Positions 55,324 through 62,897 of a DNA stretch of 64,000 bases are shown piece by piece (the first letter of the stretch is position 1; each line of letters opens with the position of its first letter). The stretch covers positions 6,244,501 through 6,308,500 of the forward strand of contig NZ_CP100604.1 in assembly GCF_031202265.1 (NCBI RefSeq). Reading direction: 5' to 3'. The DNA is from Bradyrhizobium sp. Ash2021. GTDB taxonomy: Bacteria; Pseudomonadota; Alphaproteobacteria; Rhizobiales; Xanthobacteraceae. The translations under genes were made by a program, and so were the position numbers. Below the pieces are notes generated by a model. The model had not been told where the DNA came from. It ran no database searches and worked only from the letters and a program-made list of their open reading frames with translations.

Positions 55324-55781
55324 TGCACGGCTCCCGTTTCGTTACGCCTGAATCGTTCGCCCGGCCTGAGCATGACGCCCTGGCCGCCGGCGATGCCGAG
55401 CTCGAGGCTCGCGGCAATCCGCCGGGCAAGTTCGACGAAATGCGTCGCGGCCGCCGGCGGGCAGATCTCCCGGGCCGTCTCCTCGAACAGTTTTAGCCAG
55501 CGGTCGAAATGGGCGGCATCGACCGGCAGCGGCACATGCTTGACCATCGGCGTGCCCTGATAGCGGCCCGACATCAGCGCCACCGACGACCAGAACGCGC
55601 ACATCTGCGCCAGATGCGGTTCCCAATCCCGGATCCGGGCGTCAAATATTGGCGCCAGCGCCGCATCGGCCCTTACCTTGGCGTAGAAGCCGTGCACCAG
55701 CCGCTCGATCATGGCCTCGGTAATCCCGGTTCTCGCGACGATCTCGGCCGTGATCTTTTCGCGCCGTTCTGCCGCTGCCAT
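55320..55781 (-). CDS. Group III truncated haemoglobin
   Basis: 153 residues with the group III pattern: B10 Tyr33 (GFYAKVRADAALAPIF), E-helix WEPHLAQMCAFWSSVAL, proximal His82 (YQGTPMVKHVPLP), Trp95 in HFDRWLKLFEE. Group III globins such as Campylobacter Ctb bind oxygen and moderate NO stress. An NsrR-type palindrome lies directly before its AAGGAG site, and NsrR is divergent. So it is a likely NO-induced protein. Confidence 0.92.
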   Translation of the reverse strand: MAAAERREKITAEIVARTGITEAMIERLVHGFYAKVRADAALAPIFDARIRDWEPHLAQMCAFWSSVALMSGRYQGTPMVKHVPLPVDAAHFDRWLKLFEETAREICPPAAATHFVELARRIAASLELGIAGGQGVMLRPGERFRRNETGAVQ

Positions 55782-55794
55782 GGCAGGTCTCCTT

Positions 55795-55819
55795 AAATAG
55801 GTATTTCAAATACGCATTT
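55795..55819. promoter_or_regulatory. NsrR operator
   Basis: AAATAGGTATTT-C-AAATACGCATTT, arms matching at 10 of 12 positions, like the AAGATGYATTT-type NsrR site. It lies between the divergent haemoglobin and nsrR genes, next to the haemoglobin ribosome site. Confidence 0.8.
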
Positions 55820-55865
55820 AGTCTTGTATAGGGTCTCTGCAAAGTCTTGTTTTCGAGGGCCTCCC

Positions 55866-56300
55866 ATGCGCCTGACGTCATTTACGGATTTTGCGTTGCG
55901 CGCCCTGATGCGGCTGGCGGGCGAGCCGGCGCGCTCGTTCGCGACCAACGAAATCGCCGCCGAGTTCGGCATCTCCCGCAATCACCTGGCCAAGGTGGTG
56001 CGCGACCTCGCCGACGGCGGATTCATTGCGACCCAGCGCGGCGCCGGCGGCGGCTTCACGCTGGCGCGGCCGCCGGCGTCGATCACGCTCGGCGAAGTCG
56101 TGCGCGCACTCGAAGGCGAAGCGCTGGTCGAATGTTTTCGCGAGGATGGCGGCGGTTGCGTGCTGACGCCGCGCTGCCGTCTCAAGGCAAAGCTCGCCGC
56201 CGCGCGCGAAGCCTTTATGCGCGAGCTTGACTCCACGACGCTGGCGGAATGCGCCTATCCCGCGCGATCCAAACCCAGCCCTGCCCGAGGTGCGGCATGA
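55866..56300 (+). CDS. nsrR: Rrf2-family NO sensor NsrR
   Basis: 144 residues. Winged-helix DNA-binding region (LTSFTDFALRALMRLAGEPA, ISRNHLAKVVRDLADGGFI) and the Fe-S cysteines C90, C98 and C104 in LVECFREDGGGCVLTPRCRL, spaced as in NsrR (C-x7-C-x5-C). NsrR represses NO-detoxification genes until NO damages its cluster. Divergent from the truncated haemoglobin across a matching palindrome. The start MRLTSFTDF is the family start. Overlaps the next gene by ATGA. Confidence 0.9.
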   Translation: MRLTSFTDFALRALMRLAGEPARSFATNEIAAEFGISRNHLAKVVRDLADGGFIATQRGAGGGFTLARPPASITLGEVVRALEGEALVECFREDGGGCVLTPRCRLKAKLAAAREAFMRELDSTTLAECAYPARSKPSPARGAA

Positions 56301-56587
56301 AACCGGTCGAATTCCGCGACGGCGACCTTGAGATCGACGCGTCCGTGATCGCCGAGGGCCTCGGCATCGCGTTGCCGGTTCTCAGGCAACAGATGCAAGC
56401 CGGCAAGATCACGAGCCTCTCCGAGCGCGGGGTCGATGCGGATCTCGGCCGGCATCGCATGACGTTCTTTTGGGAACACCGGCGATTTCGCGTCGTCGTC
56501 GACGACAGCGGCACGATTCTGCAACGCTCGGCGCTCGATTTTGGCGATGCGCCGCTGCCGGACTCGACGCGGAGGCCTGGGGGATGA
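56297..56587 (+). CDS. DUF6522-like protein
   Basis: 96 residues: MKPVEFRDGDLEIDASVIAE, GLGIALPVLRQQMQAGKITS, WEHRRFRVVVDDSGTILQRS. Its ATG overlaps the nsrR stop (ATGA), so it is translated with NsrR. Small proteins of this type often sit beside NO-stress genes in alphaproteobacteria. The function is unknown; a role in NO response is inferred from coupling. Confidence 0.72.
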   Translation: MKPVEFRDGDLEIDASVIAEGLGIALPVLRQQMQAGKITSLSERGVDADLGRHRMTFFWEHRRFRVVVDDSGTILQRSALDFGDAPLPDSTRRPGG

Positions 56588-56600
56588 ATTCTCCCACGGA

Positions 56601-56746
56601 CGTCATCCTGAGGTGCGAGCCGACTTCGGCGAGCCTCGAAGGATGGACGCAACACGCGGACTCGCGGCCATCCTTCGAGACGCGGCGAAGACGCCGCTCC
56701 TTCAGGATGAGGTCCGAGATAGCTTCACGGCCTCTCAGGATAACGG
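56601..56746. repeat. Palindromic repeat (CGTCATCCTGAGG family)
   Basis: Starts CGTCATCCTGAGGTGCGAG; holds GGCCATCCTTCGAGACGC and ends CCTCTCAGGATAACGG. Relative of 51819-51923. Confidence 0.65.
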
Positions 56747-56764
56747 GCGCGCTGATTGAATGCT

Positions 56765-57463
56765 CTAGGCCTGAAGGGCCGGCTCAGGCGCGGGAGCCCG
56801 CGGCCTCACGGCGAGCGGCTTCCTTGCCGTCACCTTGCCCTGACCGTTGCCGTTCAGGTGCTTGCCGTTGAGGTGTTTGCCGTTCGCCTTGACGCCATTC
56901 ATTTTGACGCCGTTGGCCTTGACGCCGTTGGCACTGGCGCCGTTCTTCTTTGCAGCCTTCGCCGCCAGCTTTTCCGCCTGCTTCAGCGCCTTGCGCTCCG
57001 CCTTGGCCTTCAGGCGCAATTTCTCGGCCCGCGCCTCGGCGCGCTTCTTCTTGCGCTTTTTCTCGCAGGCCGCGCATTTGCAGCCGATCGGCTTCAGATA
57101 GGCTTTGAAATAATCGGTGCCGTAATCGTAGTTGATCTCTTCGCCCGGTTCGATGTTCTTGATGGCGCGGATGAAGACCTTGCGCTTGCGCGGTTTGACG
57201 TCGGATTCCGCGTTCGGCTTGCAGGCGTGGTTGATGTAGCGGGCGACGTTCTTGCGCACCGAGCCGTCGATGGTCCAGCGGTTGTTGAGCTCGAACAGAT
57301 ATTTGTTCTCGATCGCGTCGTCTTTTTTCTTCTTCGAATCCAGGAGCGGCCCAAAATAGCGAATGATTTTGGTGCCCTTCTTGATCGGTTTGGTGGCGAA
57401 GAGGCCAAGCCCGGTGGAGGAACGGCCGACGCGGTAGGGTTTATTCGCTGGAATAGCAGGCAT
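56765..57463 (-). CDS. SET-domain protein lysine methyltransferase
   Basis: 232 residues. The SET domain is complete: VGRSSTGLGLFATKPIKKGT, the catalytic NHACKPNAESDVKPRKRK, EPGEEINYDYGTDYFKAYLK, and a post-SET CKCAACEKKR zinc site. A long basic helix (RAEARAEKLRLKAKAERKAL) and a tail of repeated ANGVK/HLNGK units follow. Bacterial SET proteins methylate histone-like or ribosomal proteins. The target is unknown; the basic tail suggests DNA or RNA contact. Stand-alone gene. Confidence 0.88.
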   Translation of the reverse strand: MPAIPANKPYRVGRSSTGLGLFATKPIKKGTKIIRYFGPLLDSKKKKDDAIENKYLFELNNRWTIDGSVRKNVARYINHACKPNAESDVKPRKRKVFIRAIKNIEPGEEINYDYGTDYFKAYLKPIGCKCAACEKKRKKKRAEARAEKLRLKAKAERKALKQAEKLAAKAAKKNGASANGVKANGVKMNGVKANGKHLNGKHLNGNGQGKVTARKPLAVRPRAPAPEPALQA

Positions 57464-57641
57464 GGCGATGACGTAACTGACACACTGGTGAAGGCGAAAA
57501 GGGATCGCGGAGCCGCTCTTCTAGGACGATTCCGCGCCCGTGTCAGGTGTTTCGCACCTCCGGCTTGAACCTTCCCCAGATTGCACACGTCTGATCGGTC
57601 GAGGTTCCCGTCGAAGTTTCCTTTGGCGATAAGGTTTTGGG

Positions 57642-58256
57642 ATGAAACGCGTCCCCTGTTTGCAGGTCGCATCCGGATTGGCCGCCGCGGCGCTGATATC
57701 AGCCGTTTCACCGGCAAACGCCCAAACATTCAGCAGCAGCTACAGCTCTACCGCCCCGAAGGGTTGCCGCATGATCGGCAAGCCCAGCGAACTCGACGGC
57801 AGCACCATGCGCCTTTGCCCGGGCAAATCAGGCCTGGTGGTGCGGATTGCCGAAGACGATCTGCGCGAAACCGTCTCGGTCGGCCGCAGTGGCGCCGCGG
57901 CGGCCAGCGAGCCTGCGGCTCAAACCTGGTTCGGCCCGTTCAACTCGACCAGCAACACGGTCGAATGGCGGGCCAAGGACGGCAAGCCGTTTGCGATCAT
58001 CCAGCGCTGGCACATCGCCGACAATGGCGACCGGGACAAGAGCGGACGCCCGATTGCAAAGCCGATGCTGGCGGTGACGCGGCTGCCGCCCGGCGAGGTC
58101 TGCCACGTCGCCTATGTCGACGCGCAGGCCAACGCCAACGCCAATGACCTCGCCCGCAAGGCTGCGGACGAACTGGCGCGCGATTTCAAGTGCGGCAAGG
58201 ACGAGGTGAAGGTGATCGGAGAGACCGGCGTCGCGGTGGGTCTGGCGAGGCGCTAG
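57642..58256 (+). CDS. Secreted hypothetical protein
   Basis: 204 residues. Signal peptide (LQVASGLAAAALISAVSPAN, then AQ), a Ser-rich segment, then a conserved-looking domain: PKGCRMIGKPSELDGSTMRL, GLVVRIAEDDLRETVSVGRS, NTVEWRAKDGKPFAIIQRWH and a Cys pair (GEVCHVAYVDAQANANANDL, FKCGKDEVKVIGETGVAVGL). Periplasmic or outer-surface. No family recognised. Convergent with the TetR gene 16 bp away. Confidence 0.75.
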   Translation: MKRVPCLQVASGLAAAALISAVSPANAQTFSSSYSSTAPKGCRMIGKPSELDGSTMRLCPGKSGLVVRIAEDDLRETVSVGRSGAAAASEPAAQTWFGPFNSTSNTVEWRAKDGKPFAIIQRWHIADNGDRDKSGRPIAKPMLAVTRLPPGEVCHVAYVDAQANANANDLARKAADELARDFKCGKDEVKVIGETGVAVGLARR

Positions 58257-58272
58257 GCCTTGGGTCGCGCCG

Positions 58273-59004
58273 TTAGGGCCGCGGCGGGTGGCCCCCGGTC
58301 GACCGCAGCATCGCGGTCAACAACATTTCCGCAGATGTGCCCTCGGGCGACCGGTCCAGAATCTTGGAGAGGCGTCCGTCGAGCAGCAGCATGGTAAAAC
58401 CATGCACCAGCGACCAGGCGCGCGCGATGGCGGCAGCCTGGTCCAGCGACAGCGATTCCTTGGAAATCTGCTCCTGCCGGCTGGCGCCGACGGAGCGGGC
58501 CAGCCCTGCGAACGAGGCTTCGGAGGCCTCGTGCAGCGACGGGCGCGAATAATCGAGCCGCTCGTTGCGGAACATCAGCCCGTACATGCCGGGATGCGCC
58601 TGTGCATAGGCGACATAGGCCTTGGCGCTCGCCATCCCCTTCTCGGGCAGCGTGGCAGCGGAAGCGCCGGCAGCCGCCATCGCCGCGCCGAATTGCCGAA
58701 AACCGATCGCGGCGAGTTCACTGAGCAAACCGGTGAGATCGCCGAAATGATGGGTGGGTGCGGCGTGCGATACGCCGGCCTCGCGCGCTACCGCGCGCAG
58801 CGTCAGCCCCGGTAGGCCGTCGCGCTCCAGCACCTGCTCGGCTGCCTTCAGCAAAGCCTCGTGCAGGTCGCCATGGTGATAGGGGGTATCGCCGGATGAT
58901 TTGCGCGGCCGCCGGGCGGGCCTTTCGGCTACGGCCTTCGCCGGCCTGCGGGCTCGCGCCGTCGCCGGGCGGCTCGCTCTGCTTTCTCTGGATAATCTTG
59001 CCAT
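58273..59004 (-). CDS. TetR-family regulator of a carotenoid-oxygenase locus
   Basis: 243 residues. An Arg-rich N-terminal extension (about 45 residues), then the HTH GLTLRAVAREAGVSHAAPTH and a long ligand domain (YVAYAQAHPGMYGLMFRNER, ARAWSLVHGFTMLLLDGRL). Divergent from the carotenoid oxygenase gene. The intergenic region holds a 10+3+10 palindrome ATATCTTTAC/GTAAAGATAT, the most likely operator, with a near copy before the membrane-protein operon at 61.2 kb. Confidence 0.9.
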   Translation of the reverse strand: MARLSRESRASRPATARARRPAKAVAERPARRPRKSSGDTPYHHGDLHEALLKAAEQVLERDGLPGLTLRAVAREAGVSHAAPTHHFGDLTGLLSELAAIGFRQFGAAMAAAGASAATLPEKGMASAKAYVAYAQAHPGMYGLMFRNERLDYSRPSLHEASEASFAGLARSVGASRQEQISKESLSLDQAAAIARAWSLVHGFTMLLLDGRLSKILDRSPEGTSAEMLLTAMLRSTGGHPPRP

Positions 59005-59076
59005 GCGAATCCTTATATGACGCCATTTTGACACTGTAAAGATTTTGCTTGACGGCGCGCGGGACGCCTTGTACCC

Positions 59077-59099
59077 ATATCTTTACGATGTAAAGATAT
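59077..59099. promoter_or_regulatory. Palindromic operator, perfect arms
   Basis: ATATCTTTAC-GAT-GTAAAGATAT, 10-bp arms fully complementary, 19 bp before the oxygenase start. An extra GTAAAGAT half-site lies at about 59037. A TTGACG -35-like hexamer at 59049 precedes it. Confidence 0.85.
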
Positions 59100-59117
59100 A
59101 AACGGAGGGAGCGCGAG

Positions 59118-60521
59118 ATGCTTGACCAGGTGACATCCAATGCGGCGCGGACCAATCTGGCGCCGATCCCTTTTGAGTGCGACGCGCCGTTTTTGAAGGT
59201 GACCGGCGAACTGCCGCGCGAGCTCAACGGCACGCTCTATCGCAACGGCCCCAACCCGCAATTCGACGCGCCGGGCGCGCACTGGTTCATCGGCGACGGC
59301 ATGCTGCACGCCTTCCGTCTCGAAAACGGCCACGCCAGCTACCGCAATCGCTGGGTCCGCACCCCCAAGTGGCAGGCCGAGCATGACGCCGGCCGCGCGC
59401 TGTTCGGCGGCTTCGGCCGCAAGCTGCCGGACGCGCCGCCTTCGACCATCACCGACGGAGGGGTCGCCAACACCAACATCATCTTTCACGCCGGCCGCCT
59501 GCTGGCGCTGGAAGAGGGTCATCTGCCGACCGAGATCGAGCCGGATACGCTGAACCGGATCGGCTATTGCGACTACAAGGGCGCCATCTCCGGCCCCTTC
59601 ACCGCGCATCCGAAGATCGATCCGGTCACCGGCGAAATGGTGTTCTTCGGCTACAACGCCGCCGGCCCGCTGACCCCTGCCCTGTCCTTCGGATCGGTCA
59701 ACGCGTCCGGCGTGGTGACGCGGTTCGATCGGTTCGAGGCGCCCTATGCCAGCATGGTGCACGACTTCATCGTCACCGAACATCACCTGCTGTTTCCGAT
59801 ATTGCCGATCACCGGCAGCATGGATCGCGCAATGCGCGGCAAGCCGCCTTATGCCTGGGAGCCGGACAAGGGCGCCTATGTCGGCGTCATGAAGCGCAGC
59901 GGTTCGGCGAAAGACATCGTCTGGTTCCGCGCCGAAAGCTGCTACGTCTTCCATGTCATGAACGACTGGGAAGAAGGCGACCGCATCATCGCCGACGTCA
60001 TGCAGTTCGAGGAAGCCCCGTTGTTCACCCATCCCGACGGCTCGCCGACGGATCCGGCGAAATCCCGCGCCCGCCACTGCCGCTGGAGCTTCGATCTTGC
60101 AGGTAATACCGACCGTTTCACGCAAACCTATCTCGACGACCTGACTGGCGAATTCCCGCGCATCGACGATCGCCGCGCCGGCTTGAAAAGCAGCCACGGC
60201 TGGTACGCCTGCGCCAATCCGGATCTGCCGATGTTCGGAGCGCTGTCCGGCATCGTGCATGTCGACGGCAAAGGTACGCGGCTTGGCAATTATCTGCTGC
60301 CCGCCGGCGACACGATTTCGGAGCCGGTGTTCGTCGAGCGCGGCAGCGATGCCGCCGAGGGGGATGGCTGGCTGTTGGCCGCGGTCTGGCGCGCGCGGGA
60401 AAACCGCAGCGATCTGGCGGTGTTCAATGCTACCGATGTCGAAGCCGGCCCAGTGGCGCTGGTGCATCTCGGCCATCGCGTGCCCGATGGTTTTCACGGC
60501 AATTGGGTGGGGTCGGAGTAA
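59118..60521 (+). CDS. Carotenoid/apocarotenoid oxygenase
   Basis: 467 residues. The four iron-binding His lie in FTAHPKID (H164), MVHDFIVTEHH (H215), CYVFHVMNDW (H279) and DGFHGNW near the C-terminus. The family start ELPRELNGTLYRNGPNPQFD is clear. Such enzymes cleave carotenoids, apocarotenoids or stilbenes (lignostilbene type) with O2. The GGAGGGAGC site precedes the ATG. Divergent from a TetR regulator and under a palindromic operator; downstream lies a MAPEG-type gene. Confidence 0.92.
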   Translation: MLDQVTSNAARTNLAPIPFECDAPFLKVTGELPRELNGTLYRNGPNPQFDAPGAHWFIGDGMLHAFRLENGHASYRNRWVRTPKWQAEHDAGRALFGGFGRKLPDAPPSTITDGGVANTNIIFHAGRLLALEEGHLPTEIEPDTLNRIGYCDYKGAISGPFTAHPKIDPVTGEMVFFGYNAAGPLTPALSFGSVNASGVVTRFDRFEAPYASMVHDFIVTEHHLLFPILPITGSMDRAMRGKPPYAWEPDKGAYVGVMKRSGSAKDIVWFRAESCYVFHVMNDWEEGDRIIADVMQFEEAPLFTHPDGSPTDPAKSRARHCRWSFDLAGNTDRFTQTYLDDLTGEFPRIDDRRAGLKSSHGWYACANPDLPMFGALSGIVHVDGKGTRLGNYLLPAGDTISEPVFVERGSDAAEGDGWLLAAVWRARENRSDLAVFNATDVEAGPVALVHLGHRVPDGFHGNWVGSE

Positions 60522-60530
60522 GGGCCTTGC

Positions 60531-60628
60531 CCCGTCATTCCGGGGCAGCCCGCAGGGCTGAACCCGGAATCTCGATGGCATCGTCTCTGGATTCCGCGTT
60601 CGATGCTGCGCATCGCCCCGGAATGACG
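60531..60628. repeat. Palindromic repeat (GTCATTCCGG family)
   Basis: Starts CCCGTCATTCCGGGGCAGCC and ends GCCCCGGAATGACGATGCC. Relative of 543-643. Confidence 0.75.
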
Positions 60629-60652
60629 ATGCCAACCATCCGAGAAATCGCC

Positions 60653-61030
60653 ATGCACCTGCCCTCGATCACGTCAGCCTATCTCGCGGTTCTCGCGCTG
60701 CTCTATGCAGTCCTCACCGTGCAAGTGATCCGGTTGCGCCAAACCAATCGGGCGAGTTTTGGCGACAGCGGCAGTTCGACGCTGCGCAGCGCGATCCGGG
60801 CGCATGCCAACTTTGCCGAATATGTCGCGATCGTCGCGCTGATGGTCGCGATGCTCGAAATGTCGGGCGCTTCCGCGCTGCGCGTGCATTTGCTGATGGC
60901 CGCGCTCCTGATCTCGCGGCTGCTGCATCCGCTGGGCATGTATGTCGCTCCCAACACCCTGCAATTTCGCATCTGCCGGGTCGGCGGCATGACGATCACG
61001 ATCGGTTGCTGGTCGCCTGCGCCGTGTTGA
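60653..61030 (+). CDS. MAPEG-family membrane protein, C-terminus possibly frameshifted
   Basis: 125 residues with the MAPEG four-helix pattern: SAYLAVLALLYAVLTVQVIR, RAHANFAEYVAIVALMVAML (the glutathione-site helix), LRVHLLMAALLISRLLHPLG. The last nine residues (IGCWSPAPC) are polar and do not look like the expected fourth helix. Shifting frame at about 60995 gives RLLVACAVLILSWILMA, which does. So a one-base frameshift is likely. MAPEG proteins act on eicosanoids or glutathione; here the substrate is unknown. Confidence 0.75.
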   Translation: MHLPSITSAYLAVLALLYAVLTVQVIRLRQTNRASFGDSGSSTLRSAIRAHANFAEYVAIVALMVAMLEMSGASALRVHLLMAALLISRLLHPLGMYVAPNTLQFRICRVGGMTITIGCWSPAPC

Positions 61031-61160
61031 TCCTGTCGTGGATTCTAATGGCTAGACTTACGCCAACCTAAATAATTGTAATTCCATCACAATATCCGAT
61101 TATCACAATTTAGACACTGTAAAGATTTCGCTTGACGATTCCGCCGCTCGCCCCTAGTCT

Positions 61161-61179
61161 ATCTTGACGATGTAAAGAT
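61161..61179. promoter_or_regulatory. Second copy of the TetR-type operator
   Basis: ATCTTGAC-GAT-GTAAAGAT, one mismatch from the palindrome at 59077-59099, 20 bp before the membrane-protein start. An ACACTGTAAAGATTTCGCTTG block lies upstream (about 61112), matching the same block before the oxygenase. Confidence 0.8.
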
Positions 61180-61198
61180 TAGCCCGAATGAGGCTGCC

Positions 61199-61774
61199 AT
61201 GGCGATTTTCCTGATCCTTGTCCCCTACGGCGTCTATGGCCTGCTGATGCTGGTGACCTCGGCCGCCGTGAGCCTGTTTGCCGCCGTTGCGGTCTGCCTT
61301 GGCGTGATCGCGCTCGACATCTTGCGCGGCCGCTCGGTCAAGATTCTCGGCGCCGGCTCCGTGGTCGTGTTCGCCGCGGTCGGCGGCTACGTCCTGACCG
61401 ATCCCGCCATGAACTCATCGGCTGTCAAGTTCGCGGTCGATACCGGCATCTTCCTGGTGTCGCTGCTGTCGATCGTGTTTCGCCACCCCTTCACGCTGCA
61501 ATATGCACGGGAGGCGGTCGATGCCGAGACCGCGCGGCTGCCCGGTTTCCTCCACGCGAACTATCTGATCACATGGGCCTGGACCGGCGCCGCGCTGCTG
61601 ATGATGATCGGCAACATTGCGCTGCTCTATGTCCCCAGCCTGCCGCTCTGGTCGGGATTGCTGATCACCTTCGCCGCCCGCAACAGCGCGGTCTATTTCA
61701 CCAAATGGTATCCGCAGTATCGCAAGGCGAAATACGGACTGGCGCCCGTCAGTACCCTGCCGGCAACGCATTAG
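61199..61774 (+). CDS. Multi-pass membrane protein, hypothetical
   Basis: 191 residues with five or six helices: FLILVPYGVYGLLMLVTSAA, LFAAVAVCLGVIALDILRG, LITWAWTGAALLMMIGNIAL, plus FLVSLLSIVFRHPFTLQYAR. Ends FTKWYPQYRKAKYGLAPVST. No family recognised. The palindromic operator lies before it and an IspZ/YciB-like gene follows 38 bp later, so the two look like an operon under the TetR regulator at 58.3 kb. Confidence 0.75.
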   Translation: MAIFLILVPYGVYGLLMLVTSAAVSLFAAVAVCLGVIALDILRGRSVKILGAGSVVVFAAVGGYVLTDPAMNSSAVKFAVDTGIFLVSLLSIVFRHPFTLQYAREAVDAETARLPGFLHANYLITWAWTGAALLMMIGNIALLYVPSLPLWSGLLITFAARNSAVYFTKWYPQYRKAKYGLAPVSTLPATH

Positions 61775-61812
61775 GATATCATCAGACCACCGATCCAACA
61801 GAGAGCAGGACG

Positions 61813-62361
61813 ATGAAGGACGTATTCGCCAGACTGGCCACCGATTTTCTCTCCACCATCCTGTTCCTTGCGATCTACTTCTTGACCGACAACGTGCTGC
61901 TGGCGACGGGCGTCGCGATCGCAGGCGCCATCGCGCAAGTGATCTACGCCCGCGTCAAGGGCAAGCCGCTCGGCTTCATGACCTATGCCAGCCTGGCGCT
62001 GGTGATCGTGCTCGGCAGCGCGACGTTGCTCACCAACGATCCGCGTTTCGTGCTGGCCAAGCCTGCGATCGGGCATTTTGCGATCGGCGCCATCATGCTC
62101 AAGCGCGGATGGCTGCTGCGCTATCTGCCGCCGATCGTGACCGAGACCATTCCGGAATATGCCACGCTTGCAGGCTTAGCGTGGGCGGCGCTGATGTTCG
62201 CGCTCGGCTGTGGCACCATCGCAGTGGCGCTGACCGGCGACATGAAGCTGTGGACATTCTATGTGACGGTTGTGCTGGTCGGCGCGAAGATTGCGGCCTT
62301 CGCCATCCAGTATGTGGCGTTCCGCATCCTGGTAACGAGCCGCCTGCGCGCCGCCACTTGA
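61813..62361 (+). CDS. IspZ/YciB-like inner-membrane protein
   Basis: 182 residues, five helices: LSTILFLAIYFLTDNVLLAT, GVAIAGAIAQVIYARVKGKP, PLGFMTYASLALVIVLGSAT, ALMFALGCGTIAVALTGDMK, KLWTFYVTVVLVGAKIAAFA. The order matches the septation-protein A (IspZ/YciB) family, whose members affect the inner membrane near the division site. It follows the 61199 gene by 38 bp; no own promoter is evident. The family call is from pattern, so moderate. Confidence 0.75.
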   Translation: MKDVFARLATDFLSTILFLAIYFLTDNVLLATGVAIAGAIAQVIYARVKGKPLGFMTYASLALVIVLGSATLLTNDPRFVLAKPAIGHFAIGAIMLKRGWLLRYLPPIVTETIPEYATLAGLAWAALMFALGCGTIAVALTGDMKLWTFYVTVVLVGAKIAAFAIQYVAFRILVTSRLRAAT

Positions 62362-62471
62362 TGGCCGCATTCACCACACCATAGGCTTCAGCAGCGAGAT
62401 AGGTTATACCGCCGCCCGAGTTTGGAACTCAGAACCATTCCGGTTTACTGGGAAATATTGGGGAGACAGCA

Positions 62472-62768
62472 ATGGCAGTGGACGGCAACTGGAACATCGT
62501 GATGACCACGCCGATGGGCGAGCGCAAGGCGACGCTGACCTTGACGAACAATGGCGGCACGCTGACGGGCACCCAGGGCGCCGACGGCAATTCCGGCGAA
62601 ATCTTCGACGGCACCGCCAGCGGCGACGACGTCGCCTGGAAGATCTCCATCACCAACCCGATGCCGCTGACGCTGGCCTTCACCGGCAAGGTGTCCGGCG
62701 ACAGCATGTCCGGCGAAATGGGCATCGGCCCGATGGGCAGCTTCCCGTTCACGGGAACGCGGGCGTAA
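62472..62768 (+). CDS. Small hypothetical beta-rich protein
   Basis: 98 residues of short strands: MAVDGNWNIVMTTPMGERKA, TLTLTNNGGTLTGTQGADGN, EIFDGTASGDDVAWKISITN, LAFTGKVSGDSMSGEMGIGP. A small beta-barrel-like pattern without a signal peptide. Conserved-looking but unnamed. The start has a GGGGAGAC leader. Between IspZ-like and fumarase genes; function unknown. Confidence 0.78.
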   Translation: MAVDGNWNIVMTTPMGERKATLTLTNNGGTLTGTQGADGNSGEIFDGTASGDDVAWKISITNPMPLTLAFTGKVSGDSMSGEMGIGPMGSFPFTGTRA

Positions 62769-62774
62769 CTGGTC

Positions 62775-62895
62775 TCGTGTCCCGGACGCGGTGCAGCGCG
62801 TAGCGCTGCTCGGCAGAGCCGGGACCCACGCCGGGACATGGACCCCGGATCAGCAGCGCATCACTTCGTGCTGCGTAGCATCCGGGGAACGCGCC
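62775..62895. repeat. Dispersed repeat (GTGTCCCGG family)
   Basis: CTCGTGTCCCGGACGCGGTG at one end, GCATCCGGGGAACGCG at the other. Relative of 3010-3151. Confidence 0.6.
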
Positions 62896-62897
62896 CC

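Noticed and set aside
59013..60635. 540-codon frame opposite the carotenoid oxygenase
   Set aside because: Shadow of a real gene; composition is Arg/Ala-rich with no known domain.
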